Shown: positions 35,455-42,638 of the stretch, piece by piece
How positions within the stretch are numbered: position 1 is the stretch's first letter
How the letters are laid out: each line of letters starts with the position of its first letter
NCBI GenBank assembly: GCA_966128725.1
Contig: CBHYLN010000024.1
Coordinates: forward strand, 1-46,337
Direction: 5' to 3'
DNA from: JAFDZV01 sp966128725
Lineage (GTDB): Bacteria; Bacteroidota; Ignavibacteria; OLB7
Length of the DNA stretch: 46,337 nucleotides
Position numbers and translations under genes: made by a program
The notes under the pieces: generated by a model
Database searches by the model: none
What the model was told of the DNA's origin: nothing
The model's input: the letters and a program-made list of their open reading frames with translations, nothing else

Positions 35455-36297
35455 ATGGAACGCTACGACCTTTACGGATTCCGGGGAATGGATATTCTTC
35501 AGGCAATCAAATACATCGAGAGGTCCCTCGGGATCATTATGGGGCCACGAGAAAGTTCATACCGGGGAGTCTACTATGTATCCAAGGGTGACGGATCCGC
35601 ACACGTCCTCGAGGAAAATGACGAAAACGGTGATTGGCTCAGGAAATATCCTGAATATCAAGTCACTCTTACGGTCAAAGACATACCCGACATGGACGGC
35701 ACCCGCGATCGACTGACCTCTGGTGTCGACGACCCCGTATTTCTTGAATCGCGCTTTTATGAACCTCAGCCTGACGATGACGATGACGACGATGATGATA
35801 CAGTACACGACTTCTTCGTCGCCGAACTGACCTGCCCTGCCTGCGGCAATGTCAGCCCGGCGGACACAAGAATGTTCGCCTGGTCTGACTTGCGTGGAGG
35901 GTCGGAAGAAATCCTTCTGTCGGTCGGTTCAGAACTTGCCATCGATCCTGATCGCATCCGCGACAACGGCTATCGAAGCTACCGAACAGTACGGACACCA
36001 TCACCGGGAGAGCCGATACACATTCTACGTTCATGGTCGTGTCGATTCTGCGACGTATTGCTGAATTGGATGGAGATCATCGTCACTGACGGTATCATCA
36101 CATCAATCGAGGCTGTCCCATTCGACCGCGAGCATCTGCAACGAAGCCATCTGGTGTTCGAGGACGCGGGCGTTGAGGCAGCGGCGTTGGTGGGCTCAAC
36201 ATTACTCGACTTTGAACAGACGCATCGCGGAACAGATATCTTGCAATTCCTGTTCGAGCATCTTCCGCATGACACGCCGGGCGACACGAGAGCATGA
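35455..36297 (+). CDS. Fused double immunity protein (unknown domain + family A)
   Basis: This 280-residue protein joins two parts. Residues 1-105 (MERYDLYGFRGMDILQAI, later SSYRGVYYVSKG) form a separate domain of unknown family. A run of nine aspartates (107-115, codons at 35773-35799) follows. Residues from about 118 onward are homologous to the immunity protein just upstream, with CPACG and CRFCD knuckles and the same ending LPHDTPGDTR. Such tandem immunity fusions are known in polymorphic toxin loci and would neutralise two toxin types. The first domain is probably another immunity domain, but that is inference. Confidence 0.65.
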   Translation: MERYDLYGFRGMDILQAIKYIERSLGIIMGPRESSYRGVYYVSKGDGSAHVLEENDENGDWLRKYPEYQVTLTVKDIPDMDGTRDRLTSGVDDPVFLESRFYEPQPDDDDDDDDDTVHDFFVAELTCPACGNVSPADTRMFAWSDLRGGSEEILLSVGSELAIDPDRIRDNGYRSYRTVRTPSPGEPIHILRSWSCRFCDVLLNWMEIIVTDGIITSIEAVPFDREHLQRSHLVFEDAGVEAAALVGSTLLDFEQTHRGTDILQFLFEHLPHDTPGDTRA

Positions 36298-36401
36298 CAG
36301 GCGCGCTGCGGAGTACCATAGCACCGACGTTTCTGTGTGAAGTCGCGGGAACATTGCCAATCACGTGCGAATGGAACATAGTCGTTGGAGCATAACGTTC
36401 A

Positions 36402-36427
36402 CGCTCGGCGGTCACCGCCGTATAGCT
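36402..36427 (+). repeat. 26-base element upstream of an immunity gene (copy 1)
   Basis: The element starts CGCTCGGCGGTCACC and lies 22 bases before the immunity gene at 36450. It recurs with three changes at 40338-40363, 36 bases before another immunity gene of a different family. It may be a shared leader or promoter element or a recombination remnant. Confidence 0.4.
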
Positions 36428-36449
36428 GCTCTCCAGGAATTAATCGCAT

Positions 36450-36926
36450 ATGCCGTACAGCTTTGACTTCTTCGTCGCCGAGCTCACCTGTCCGAACTGC
36501 AAAACAGCGAGCCCTGCTGATACCTCTACCAACGCTCAGACATACATTCGCGATTCACCTGAAGGTGCGTCGCTGAACGTCGGTTCGGCGTTGACGATTG
36601 ATCGCAATCGAATCAGGGATAACGATTACGATGGCTATAGAACCGTTCAAACTCCCTTACCTGATGAACCGATACGCATCCTGAACACGTGGGACTGCTA
36701 TTTCTGTGATCAGCCGGTTCAGTGGATGGAGATTGTTGTCGCCGACAATGTTATTGCATCCATCACGGCGATCGACTTCGACCGCGAACACTTCATGCAA
36801 AGCCATCTTGTTTCGGTTGATGCAGATGGTATCGCGGCAGACCTCGCGGGAATACCATATCGAGAGCTGCCGGGCCACGACATTGTCCAGATTCTGCGCG
36901 AAAAGCTCCCTTCTTCTTCAGTCTGA
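36450..36926 (+). CDS. Zinc-ribbon-type immunity protein, family A, copy 3
   Basis: This 158-residue homologue of the products of 34918-35409 and 35788-36297 has both knuckles (CPNCK, CYFCD) and the blocks ADTSTNAQTYIRD and IRDNDYDGY. It is closer to copy 1 than to the fused copy. The C-terminal end differs (LPSSSV) and lacks the LPHDTPGDTR ending, so the 3' parts have diverged or recombined. It has no adjacent toxin and is an orphan immunity gene, which would protect against relatives that carry a matching tip. Confidence 0.6.
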   Translation: MPYSFDFFVAELTCPNCKTASPADTSTNAQTYIRDSPEGASLNVGSALTIDRNRIRDNDYDGYRTVQTPLPDEPIRILNTWDCYFCDQPVQWMEIVVADNVIASITAIDFDREHFMQSHLVSVDADGIAADLAGIPYRELPGHDIVQILREKLPSSSV

Positions 36927-36993
36927 TGAGACAGGTGAATCTGGAGCGGTTGGTCCACATCAGCCAGACTGGAACGCCGACGGAGACTAACAA

Positions 36994-37278
36994 GTGAGAG
37001 CGAGACTGGTTATCGACTTTGCGTTCGGCGAACGTGGTGCCTCGAAAGCCGAAACGCGGGGATGTTTCTCTGCCGGCTACGCCGAACTGGAGGATGGCAT
37101 GCGCTTCCCGCTATGCTTCTACGATCCCGGACGGCTTGCACAGGATCTGGACACAGAAACGGACGTTGGCCGGCCCTACATTACCGAGCGAGGCATGATC
37201 GTCGTAAACACGGTCACCTACGATAACATGCTCCTGACTGTCCGGGATTTGGCCAGCGAAGGGTTCTTTGCCAAATAA
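36994..37278 (+). CDS. Small immunity-like protein, family B, copy 1
   Basis: This 94-residue protein starts with GTG 36994 behind GGAG. Its second half (DLDTETDVGRPYITERGMIVVNTVTY through DLASEGFFAK) is nearly identical to the C-terminal half of the product of 40400-40717 and to the truncated copy at 38478-38600. The N-terminal halves differ more (FGERGASKAETRGCF here). No known domain is seen. Its place among immunity genes and repeated duplication suggest an immunity role. The 3' end lies within the direct repeat that leads into the first displaced toxin tip. Confidence 0.5.
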   Translation: MRARLVIDFAFGERGASKAETRGCFSAGYAELEDGMRFPLCFYDPGRLAQDLDTETDVGRPYITERGMIVVNTVTYDNMLLTVRDLASEGFFAK

Positions 37279-37843
37279 TATGTGATACTATATTCATTCA
37301 TTCTCTCGATTGCGTCAGACATGCGCTCGAATCCGATCGATGAGCTTATCCAGTATCGGGTCACCGCAACGACATACCTGACGCATACACGCAAAAGCCA
37401 CCGCCGGACAAAGGGCTTCATGGCATGCTCAAGTCGATAGCGGGATTCGCGAGTTCCAGTTGTTCGTTAAAACACGCGAGGCGCTTGATCTTATCGGCGA
37501 TGTTGCGAAATTGGCCCCCGAGGAACTGGCGAAGCTGAAGCAGGCCTATGTCCAGGCGGTTGAGGATGTGGAGGCGATCGCAGCGCACGGGAAGGGGTTG
37601 GGGATGCACGATGCAGAAGTTGAAGCATTCATGCATTTGAAGACTGAGACACCGGACCTAACGCGAAATGACATTCTCAAACGGATGCAAAAATGGAACG
37701 AAGAACTAACCAACGAAGAGAGGTCAATCGATGAATATCTAAGAGAGAAAGGACACCATGTTGCACCAAACTTACTGGAAGGCACGAAAGGTGCCGGCCG
37801 GCAAGGAGATCGGATCATTGATGGAGTGAAGACGGAGTATAAG
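37157..37843 (+). repeat. Long direct repeat, copy 1 (matches 38478-39150)
   Basis: This stretch covers the 3' end of the family B gene, a non-coding leader, and the toxin tip up to its E-Y-K motif. It recurs at 38478-39150 with small gaps (five bases near 37293, ten bases near 37439-37490). The last 353 bases (37491-37843 with 38798-39150) align gap-free with about ten differences by eye. Beyond 37843 the two copies diverge sharply. Confidence 0.85.
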
Positions 37844-38107
37844 TCCCTTTCAGGGATATCAGTAACGACATCTGACAAAATTTCTGCTGCATTTTCGAAT
37901 AGAGTAATGAATGCCAGAGGCCAGGCGAACAATATTATTATCGATACGCGCCTTCAACCGGGCATTACTGAGGAAGCAACGCGACGAGGGATTGCACGCG
38001 CATATGGAGCAGATAGAGAAACGGCACGAAGAGTCGGAATCGCTCCCAAGCTGCAATCAATCCGTGCGATTGGCCCAAATTTTGACATTACCGTAACAAA
38101 GCCTTAA
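37460..38107 (+). CDS. Displaced toxin tip 1 (CdiA-CT-like nuclease), no normal start
   Basis: This frame (open from 37382) begins with the pre-tip block of the giant toxin (FVKTREALDLIGDVAKLAPEEL to HGKGLGM). It continues into a different tip: EERSIDEYLREKGHHVAPNLL, then GDRIIDGVKTEYKS, RGQANNIIID and IRAIGPNFDI. The D-to-ExK spacing with a following Q-A-N strand resembles the PD-(D/E)XK tRNase tips of contact-dependent inhibition proteins. No ATG is available: the ATG that starts the second copy is ATA here. It is probably a silent cassette that becomes active only when recombined behind a full toxin. Its presumed immunity gene follows after five bases. Confidence 0.75.
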   Translation: MFVKTREALDLIGDVAKLAPEELAKLKQAYVQAVEDVEAIAAHGKGLGMHDAEVEAFMHLKTETPDLTRNDILKRMQKWNEELTNEERSIDEYLREKGHHVAPNLLEGTKGAGRQGDRIIDGVKTEYKSLSGISVTTSDKISAAFSNRVMNARGQANNIIIDTRLQPGITEEATRRGIARAYGADRETARRVGIAPKLQSIRAIGPNFDITVTKP

Positions 38108-38112
38108 TCAAC

Positions 38113-38340
38113 ATGGAACTGCCAACATACGCAGAGCTTGAGGGACGCATAAAGGACGACATTGATCATTATGGCGGGAAGCTCCCCGACCTTGTCTCCG
38201 TCGCGTGGTCCGGATATCTTGGGGCACTATTGGAATGGGGCTTGCTCTCTGTTACTCCATATTCCCAATTACTAGGCCTACTTCCTCCTGTCAAAGACAA
38301 TCCGATGGCGGAGATCTTTCTGGGCAGGAATCGCGAATGA
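38113..38340 (+). CDS. Presumed immunity protein of tip 1 (family C, copy 1)
   Basis: This 75-residue acidic protein starts five bases after the tip-1 stop. Its homologue at 39425-39652 follows tip 2 in the same way. Shared blocks are the D-I-D-H-Y-G segment, LP-D-V and a G-AL-LEWGL helix. Side residues differ, as expected for immunity proteins adapted to diverged toxins. No family name is known to me. A hairpin follows the stop directly, so the immunity gene ends its transcript. Confidence 0.7.
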   Translation: MELPTYAELEGRIKDDIDHYGGKLPDLVSVAWSGYLGALLEWGLLSVTPYSQLLGLLPPVKDNPMAEIFLGRNRE

Positions 38341-38341
38341 G

Positions 38342-38367
38342 CGTATCGCACCATTTTGTGCGATACG
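38342..38367 (+). terminator. Hairpin directly after the tip-1 immunity gene
   Basis: CGTATCGCAC (38342-38351) and GTGCGATACG (38358-38367) form a perfect ten-base-pair stem with loop CATTTT, one base after the stop codon. No T run follows. It closes the toxin-tip/immunity unit. Confidence 0.55.
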
Positions 38368-38477
38368 GTGGTAGATGCAAACGCCATCCGACTTGCTCAT
38401 ATATCAGTAGTAGGTTCGGATCATAGTAGGACTTTATCCTTACAAGAATTGATCATTCAGTTCTTCGAGGCGGCCAT

Positions 38478-38600
38478 AAAACGGACCTTGGCCGACCCTA
38501 CATCACCGAGCGAGGAATGATCGTTGTAAACACGGTCACTTACGATAACATGCTCCAGGCCGTCCGGGATCTGGCTAGCGAAGGGTTCTTTGCCAAATAA
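38478..38600 (+). pseudogene. Truncated family B immunity gene
   Basis: The last 40 or so codons of the family B gene are present (from ETDLGRPYI to SEGFFAK, stop at 38598-38600), but everything upstream is missing. The sequence is nearly identical to 40565-40679 and close to 37157-37278. It marks the left end of the second copy of the direct repeat. Confidence 0.75.
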
Positions 38601-39150
38601 CATGTGACACTATATTCTTCTCTCGATTGCGCCAGATATGTGCTCGAATCCGATCGATGAGCTTATCCAGCACGGGGTCACCGCAACGACATACCTGACG
38701 CATGCACGCAGAATCCACCGCCGGACAAAGGGCTTCATGGCATGCTCAAGTCGATATCGAAACTCGCGAATCCAAGTGGCTCGCAAGTATCCGCGGGGCG
38801 CTTGATCTTATCGGCGATGTTGCGAAATTGGCCCCCGAGGAACTGGTGAAGCTGAAGCAGGCCTATGTCCAGGCGGTTGAGGATGTGGAGGCGATCGCAG
38901 CGCACGGGAAGGGGTTGGGGATGCACGATGCAGAAGTTGAAGCATTCATGCATTTGAAGACTGAGACACCGGACCTAACGCGAAATGACATTCTCAAACG
39001 GATGCAAAAATGGAACGAAAAACTAACCAACGAAGAGAGGTCAATCGATGAATATCTAAGAGAGAAAGGACATCATGTTGCGCCGAACTTACTGGAGGGT
39101 ACGGAAGGTGCTGGCCGGCAAGGAGATCGGATCATTGATGGAGTAAAGAC
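38478..39150 (+). repeat. Long direct repeat, copy 2 (matches 37157-37843)
   Basis: This is the second copy of the unit described at 37157-37843. It carries the leader that contains CGAATCCGATCGATGAGC and the first part of tip 2. The segment 38756-38797 differs from copy 1, which there follows the giant toxin, so the unit is mosaic. Confidence 0.85.
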
Positions 39151-39415
39151 GGAGTATAAGACGGTCTCCAACGCAAAGGAGCAAACATCAGATGGGATAT
39201 CACGTACATTGTCACGCCGAATCATGGACGGCAGATCACAAGCTAGCCACATTGTGGTGGATGCGAGAAAGCAACAAGGGATAACAGAAGGAATTGCGGA
39301 ACGTGGAATCCTTAGGGCATATGGGTCCGACGAAGCTCTGGCCTTGAAGGAAGGCACCGATCCCAAAATCCACTCTGTACGTATCATAGGTCCCAATTTT
39401 GATATAACGAAGTGA
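38702..39415 (+). CDS. Displaced toxin tip 2 (CdiA-CT-like nuclease), ATG present
   Basis: This 237-residue frame starts with an ATG (MHAESTAGQRASWHAQVD), then carries the pre-tip block (GALDLIGDVAKLAPEELVKLKQ to HGKGLGM). The tip is nearly identical to tip 1 up to VKTEYK. After that Lys the C-terminal 85 residues differ (TVSNAKEQTSDG, QASHIVVDARKQQG, VRIIGPNFDI) while keeping the same secondary pattern. The catalytic half is therefore shared and the second half diversified, with its own immunity gene nine bases downstream. Whether it is translated alone is unknown. No ribosome site is evident. Confidence 0.75.
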   Translation: MHAESTAGQRASWHAQVDIETRESKWLASIRGALDLIGDVAKLAPEELVKLKQAYVQAVEDVEAIAAHGKGLGMHDAEVEAFMHLKTETPDLTRNDILKRMQKWNEKLTNEERSIDEYLREKGHHVAPNLLEGTEGAGRQGDRIIDGVKTEYKTVSNAKEQTSDGISRTLSRRIMDGRSQASHIVVDARKQQGITEGIAERGILRAYGSDEALALKEGTDPKIHSVRIIGPNFDITK

Positions 39416-39424
39416 AGACAAGCC

Positions 39425-39652
39425 ATGGAAAACCCAACACACGAAGAGCTGCAATCCCGCATTCAAACGGACATCGATCACTATGGCGAGCAACTCCCTG
39501 ACATCGTCATCGCAGCATGGTGCGGATATATTGGAGCCTTACTGGAGTGGGGTCTAATACCGCCTGATATTCATCACCGTCTGCGGCGACTATTGCCGGC
39601 TATCGAAAACGATCCTATGATCGACATCTTTCAAGGCAGAGAGCCTGATTGA
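39425..39652 (+). CDS. Presumed immunity protein of tip 2 (family C, copy 2)
   Basis: This 75-residue homologue of the product of 38113-38340 shares TDIDHYGEQLPDIV and GALLEWGLIPP and differs in the last third (DIHHRLRRLLPAIEND). It starts nine bases after the tip-2 stop, which gives a second toxin-tip/immunity pair. Divergence from copy 1 parallels that of the two tips. Confidence 0.7.
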   Translation: MENPTHEELQSRIQTDIDHYGEQLPDIVIAAWCGYIGALLEWGLIPPDIHHRLRRLLPAIENDPMIDIFQGREPD

Positions 39653-39744
39653 CATGGCGCCAATCTCTATCGGTTGTCAATTTGATCGCGAATGCGACTA
39701 ATTGACATACGATTTGGTCTAACTCACTGTTTTTTTGGCTCAAA

Positions 39745-39877
39745 ATCGAGTTTCCTCGACTGGCATTCGAATACGTGCTCGACGAGCAACTTGCCTATGA
39801 AGCAGAAGCACGCGGACATTTGGGCGGTGTCACAGCAGTGTTGGCCGATGGCACGCGCCATCCGGTGTTTTTCAATA
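39745..39877 (+). pseudogene. Start-less 5' fragment of a family B immunity gene
   Basis: The sequence matches the start of the intact gene at 40400 (EYEFDEQLAYEAEARGHLGG there, EYVLDEQLAYEAEARGHLGG here). The ATG at 40400 corresponds to ATC at 39745-39747, so the start codon is lost. Homology stops at about 39877, where the sequence switches to an unrelated immunity-like frame in another reading phase. Confidence 0.7.
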
Positions 39878-39878
39878 G

Positions 39879-40298
39879 CCGAAACCCGACTCCAGATACC
39901 ATGTACCGATCGACGCCACGGCAATTGGTCGCCTCTCCGCGGATATCGACCTACCACCAGGTGACACGTTCACACAAGATTGGGTGTACGAGATCTCCGA
40001 GGAATATCGAACGCTCGGGCATCTCAAGCGATTTGCCAATGCTTACGGACCGGGAGATTATGGAGCAAATGAGCTCAGGCTTCTCATGCACTTGATGTTG
40101 GATGTCACCAACGATCTACTCGGCTCCGATGAAGATTCTGGTCGGATCGCGTGGCAAATCGTTGGTGGCCTGCTTCATGGCAACTATTCAATGCATCTCG
40201 ACGAGTTCGAATATTGGTCATTGAAGAACTCATCGATTGAAGATGCATTTGCGATCACACCCTATATCCGCCAAATGGCTAACGAAACAGGCATTTGA
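39879..40298 (+). pseudogene. 5'-truncated immunity-like gene (family D)
   Basis: The frame is open from just after a TAG at 39876-39878 and runs 139 codons. The part with protein-like character begins PDSRYHVPIDATAIGRL and continues WVYEISEEYRTLGHLKRF, NELRLLMHLMLDVTNDLL and RIAWQIVGGLLHGNYSMHL. It looks like the C-terminal portion of a helical immunity protein whose start was removed when it was joined out of frame to the fragment before it. An internal GTG at 39984 could still start a 104-residue product. Confidence 0.55.
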
Positions 40299-40337
40299 TT
40301 ATACGAGACTAACAATACCAACGAAGCATGGTTATTG

Positions 40338-40363
40338 CGCTCGGCGGCCACCTCCGTACAGCT
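40338..40363 (+). repeat. 26-base element upstream of an immunity gene (copy 2)
   Basis: It starts CGCTCGGCGGCCACC and matches 36402-36427 with three differences. It lies 36 bases before the family B gene at 40400. Confidence 0.4.
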
Positions 40364-40399
40364 ATGTTGGTACGGCCCACGTGTTATTGAGGCATCAAA

Positions 40400-40717
40400 A
40401 TGGACTTCCCTCGACTGGCTTTCGAATACGAGTTCGACGAGCAGCTTGCCTATGAGGCAGAGGCGCGCGGACATCTGGGCGGTGTCACAGTAGTGTTGGC
40501 CGATGGCACACGCCATCCGGTGTTTTTCTATAGCCCAACCCGGCTCCTGCAGGACCTGGAAACCGAAACGGACCTTGGCCGACCCTACATCGCCGAGCGA
40601 GGCATGATCGTTGTAAACACGGTCACTTACGATAACATGCTCCAGGCCGTCCGGGATCTGGCTAGCGAAGGGTTCTTTGATGCATTGCCGCCGATCGTCG
40701 GCACATCAGCTCACTGA
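40400..40717 (+). CDS. Family B immunity-like protein, intact copy
   Basis: This 105-residue protein (MDFPRLAFEYEFDEQLAYEA, then ADGTRHPVFFYSPTRLLQDL, TETDLGRPYIAERGMIVVNT) is the fullest member of family B. Its N-terminal half survives as the fragment at 39745 and its C-terminal half as those at 37157 and 38478. It ends with a short extra tail (DALPPIVGTSAH) instead of the FFAK ending. No toxin lies next to it, so it is an orphan immunity candidate. Confidence 0.6.
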   Translation: MDFPRLAFEYEFDEQLAYEAEARGHLGGVTVVLADGTRHPVFFYSPTRLLQDLETETDLGRPYIAERGMIVVNTVTYDNMLQAVRDLASEGFFDALPPIVGTSAH

Positions 40718-40850
40718 ACGCACGGGCAGAATGCACACGGCTCAAACAACGAACACGGCATACTCTACCAAACCCTGTACGTTACAGCAACCGGCATGCG
40801 TCTCGTTTTTGAATCAGTACTTTGCAGGACTGTTCATACACAACTGAACC

Positions 40851-41711
40851 ATGCCTGCTATGCCGACACTTGCCCCGATTACCGAACCGCAACCTGCGCT
40901 GGGGTTCGGATGCTCGCTCTGGAGTTTTCCCAAGAGTCCATCCAAGGCTGTCGTCTGCACGTTCTCGGGCTCGGCGAGCGACGAACACCTGTACGAAGAG
41001 AGCATCCACTTTCTCCGCACACGAATCAATCGGGCATGCGATGTCTGCAATCTTGCCGAAGCGCTTGTTGTGGATCTCACGCATGTTGATTTCGGAGCTC
41101 CCATCCCGGCATCCATTATCGGATCGCGACACCGACTGTTCAAGGACACGATCGGAATAATCGTGACGGACTGCCAGGGGATTGTGAACAACAGCGATTG
41201 GACCGCAATCCAGTGCGCGCGAGGCCCTGTTGAAATGTTCAACACGATGGCATACGCTCTGCGCCGGAAACGTCACGATGGCGGGGCCCGAATGATCGCC
41301 GTACCCCAGTATCCCCTCCCGAGCACCGAACCGGTTTCGCTCGACATCTCCGCCGTGCGCGCCGAGACATATTCCTGGCAGTCGGCCGATGGCGCCCTTA
41401 ACGGCTATCTTGCATTTCATGGCACATATCGCATCGGCTCGGCCGGGCATGATGACGCAACCAGTATTCAGTGGGCGATCGACGAGTTCTGCGAACGGTT
41501 CCGCCCGCACGCTCTCATCCTCGACGCTCGCCAACTCGACTATCAGTGGGGGGATGACCTGTCGCTTCTTCCGCGAGATTTTGACATCCCGTTGGAACGT
41601 GTTCGTGTGATCCTGAACCCGGAACAGACGAAGCCATTCGAGCATGCCGTCCCGAAGGACTGTTTGGTTACCGACGTCGCAGCGGCGTTCGAGGCTTTGG
41701 TGGATTCGTAA
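40851..41711 (+). CDS. Unknown protein with two similar halves
   Basis: This 286-residue protein resembles no family I recognise. It seems internally duplicated. In the first half, EESIHFLRTRINRACD is followed by ALVVDLTHVDFGAP and a GIIVTDC strand. In the second half, TSIQWAIDEFCERFRP is followed by ALILDARQLDYQWGDD and VRVILNP. Each half looks like an alpha/beta (STAS-like) unit. There is no signal peptide. It lies between immunity genes, which makes an immunity role possible but unproven. GC content has returned to the genome average here. Confidence 0.55.
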   Translation: MPAMPTLAPITEPQPALGFGCSLWSFPKSPSKAVVCTFSGSASDEHLYEESIHFLRTRINRACDVCNLAEALVVDLTHVDFGAPIPASIIGSRHRLFKDTIGIIVTDCQGIVNNSDWTAIQCARGPVEMFNTMAYALRRKRHDGGARMIAVPQYPLPSTEPVSLDISAVRAETYSWQSADGALNGYLAFHGTYRIGSAGHDDATSIQWAIDEFCERFRPHALILDARQLDYQWGDDLSLLPRDFDIPLERVRVILNPEQTKPFEHAVPKDCLVTDVAAAFEALVDS

Positions 41712-41805
41712 GCGTCCTGCGGCTGGCGCTGGTGCCGATGGCCGAACGAACATATCGCTAACGGCTTCCCGTGCCGTTCGAGTCAGCCACGCGACATCCA
41801 TTCCC

Positions 41806-42282
41806 ATGACAACAATCGCGCAGTTCCTGGCACAACATTACGCGAGCAGCACTGTCCTCCCGGACAAGCCGGCAACGGATGAGCAGATCGCGCAGGTTGA
41901 AGCCATCTTGAATCGGCCGCTGCCCCTCGCGGTTGTTGACCTGCTCAGACAGTCGGATGGCCTGGAGATCCGGGGGACACGGGTTTCCCTTTCGGTGTAC
42001 GGAACACGCCTGCTTGATGTCCAGAACGAAGCTGACACATGGTCGCAGAAATTGAACGGCATGTTCGTGTTTGCAAACGATGGCGCGTCCAACATCTACT
42101 ATCTCGACGTCAACAACCGCATTGGTCGTGGTGCTGGGCATGTGTATGCCGTTGACATGAGCATTTGCGACTTCGAGTATTCGGTGGATGCCGCCCCGGA
42201 TATTGTGGCGCTCCTTGAGCGGGTGCTTGCGGGTGAGGACCCGGCGATCGGAACGCCCCTGGGCAAACAGATGGATGCATGA
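41806..42282 (+). CDS. SMI1/KNR4 (SUKH) family immunity protein
   Basis: This 158-residue protein has the SUKH layout: ATDEQIAQVEAILNRPLP at the N terminus, then VVDLLRQSDGLEIRG with the conserved D/N-G-L turn, then strands with MFVFANDGASNIYYLD and VYAVDM. SUKH proteins are the most common immunity family of polymorphic toxin loci, though some have other roles. It follows the duplicated unknown protein by 94 bases and closes the island. The matching toxin is not in the window. Confidence 0.75.
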   Translation: MTTIAQFLAQHYASSTVLPDKPATDEQIAQVEAILNRPLPLAVVDLLRQSDGLEIRGTRVSLSVYGTRLLDVQNEADTWSQKLNGMFVFANDGASNIYYLDVNNRIGRGAGHVYAVDMSICDFEYSVDAAPDIVALLERVLAGEDPAIGTPLGKQMDA

Positions 42283-42638
42283 GCCATTGGGCAGGCGCAT
42301 AATCAAGCCACGTAGATCCGGCACGCGCCCCAGGTGATTCAAGATGGCAAACACATGCGGCGAACGTTTTGCCGTTGCTCTCAGCTCACGATGTATTGGA
42401 AGCGGAACGGATGGCTTGCTTCGTGCGACCGCCTCGCCACCCCCCCACCCTCCAAAATCCGTCACACCTCGCTACTCTTCCCCGTTGCCAATCTCAGGCC
42501 CTTTGCGTAACCTTGGCGTCTTGTTTCGGACCCCTCGTTCGAGGGTGATACCGCACGCTGTGGCGGAGCGGCCAATACCGGCTGCACGCTGCGTGTGGTC
42601 CGCGGCACGGGCCAGGCGCCCGCACTTGTTACGAAGCC
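42283..42638. other. Non-coding leader region upstream of ileS
   Basis: There is no gene. It should hold the ileS promoter. I see no T-box leader and no terminator. Confidence 0.45.

Noticed and set aside
35773..35799. GA-rich run as a possible simple-sequence contingency locus
   Set aside because: The codons alternate GAC and GAT irregularly, so slippage is unlikely. It is better read as a polyaspartate linker.
37321..37440. 39-codon frame starting MRSNPIDELIQ in the repeat leader
   Set aside because: It overlaps the open frame that leads into the toxin tip, and its end is not conserved in the second repeat copy.
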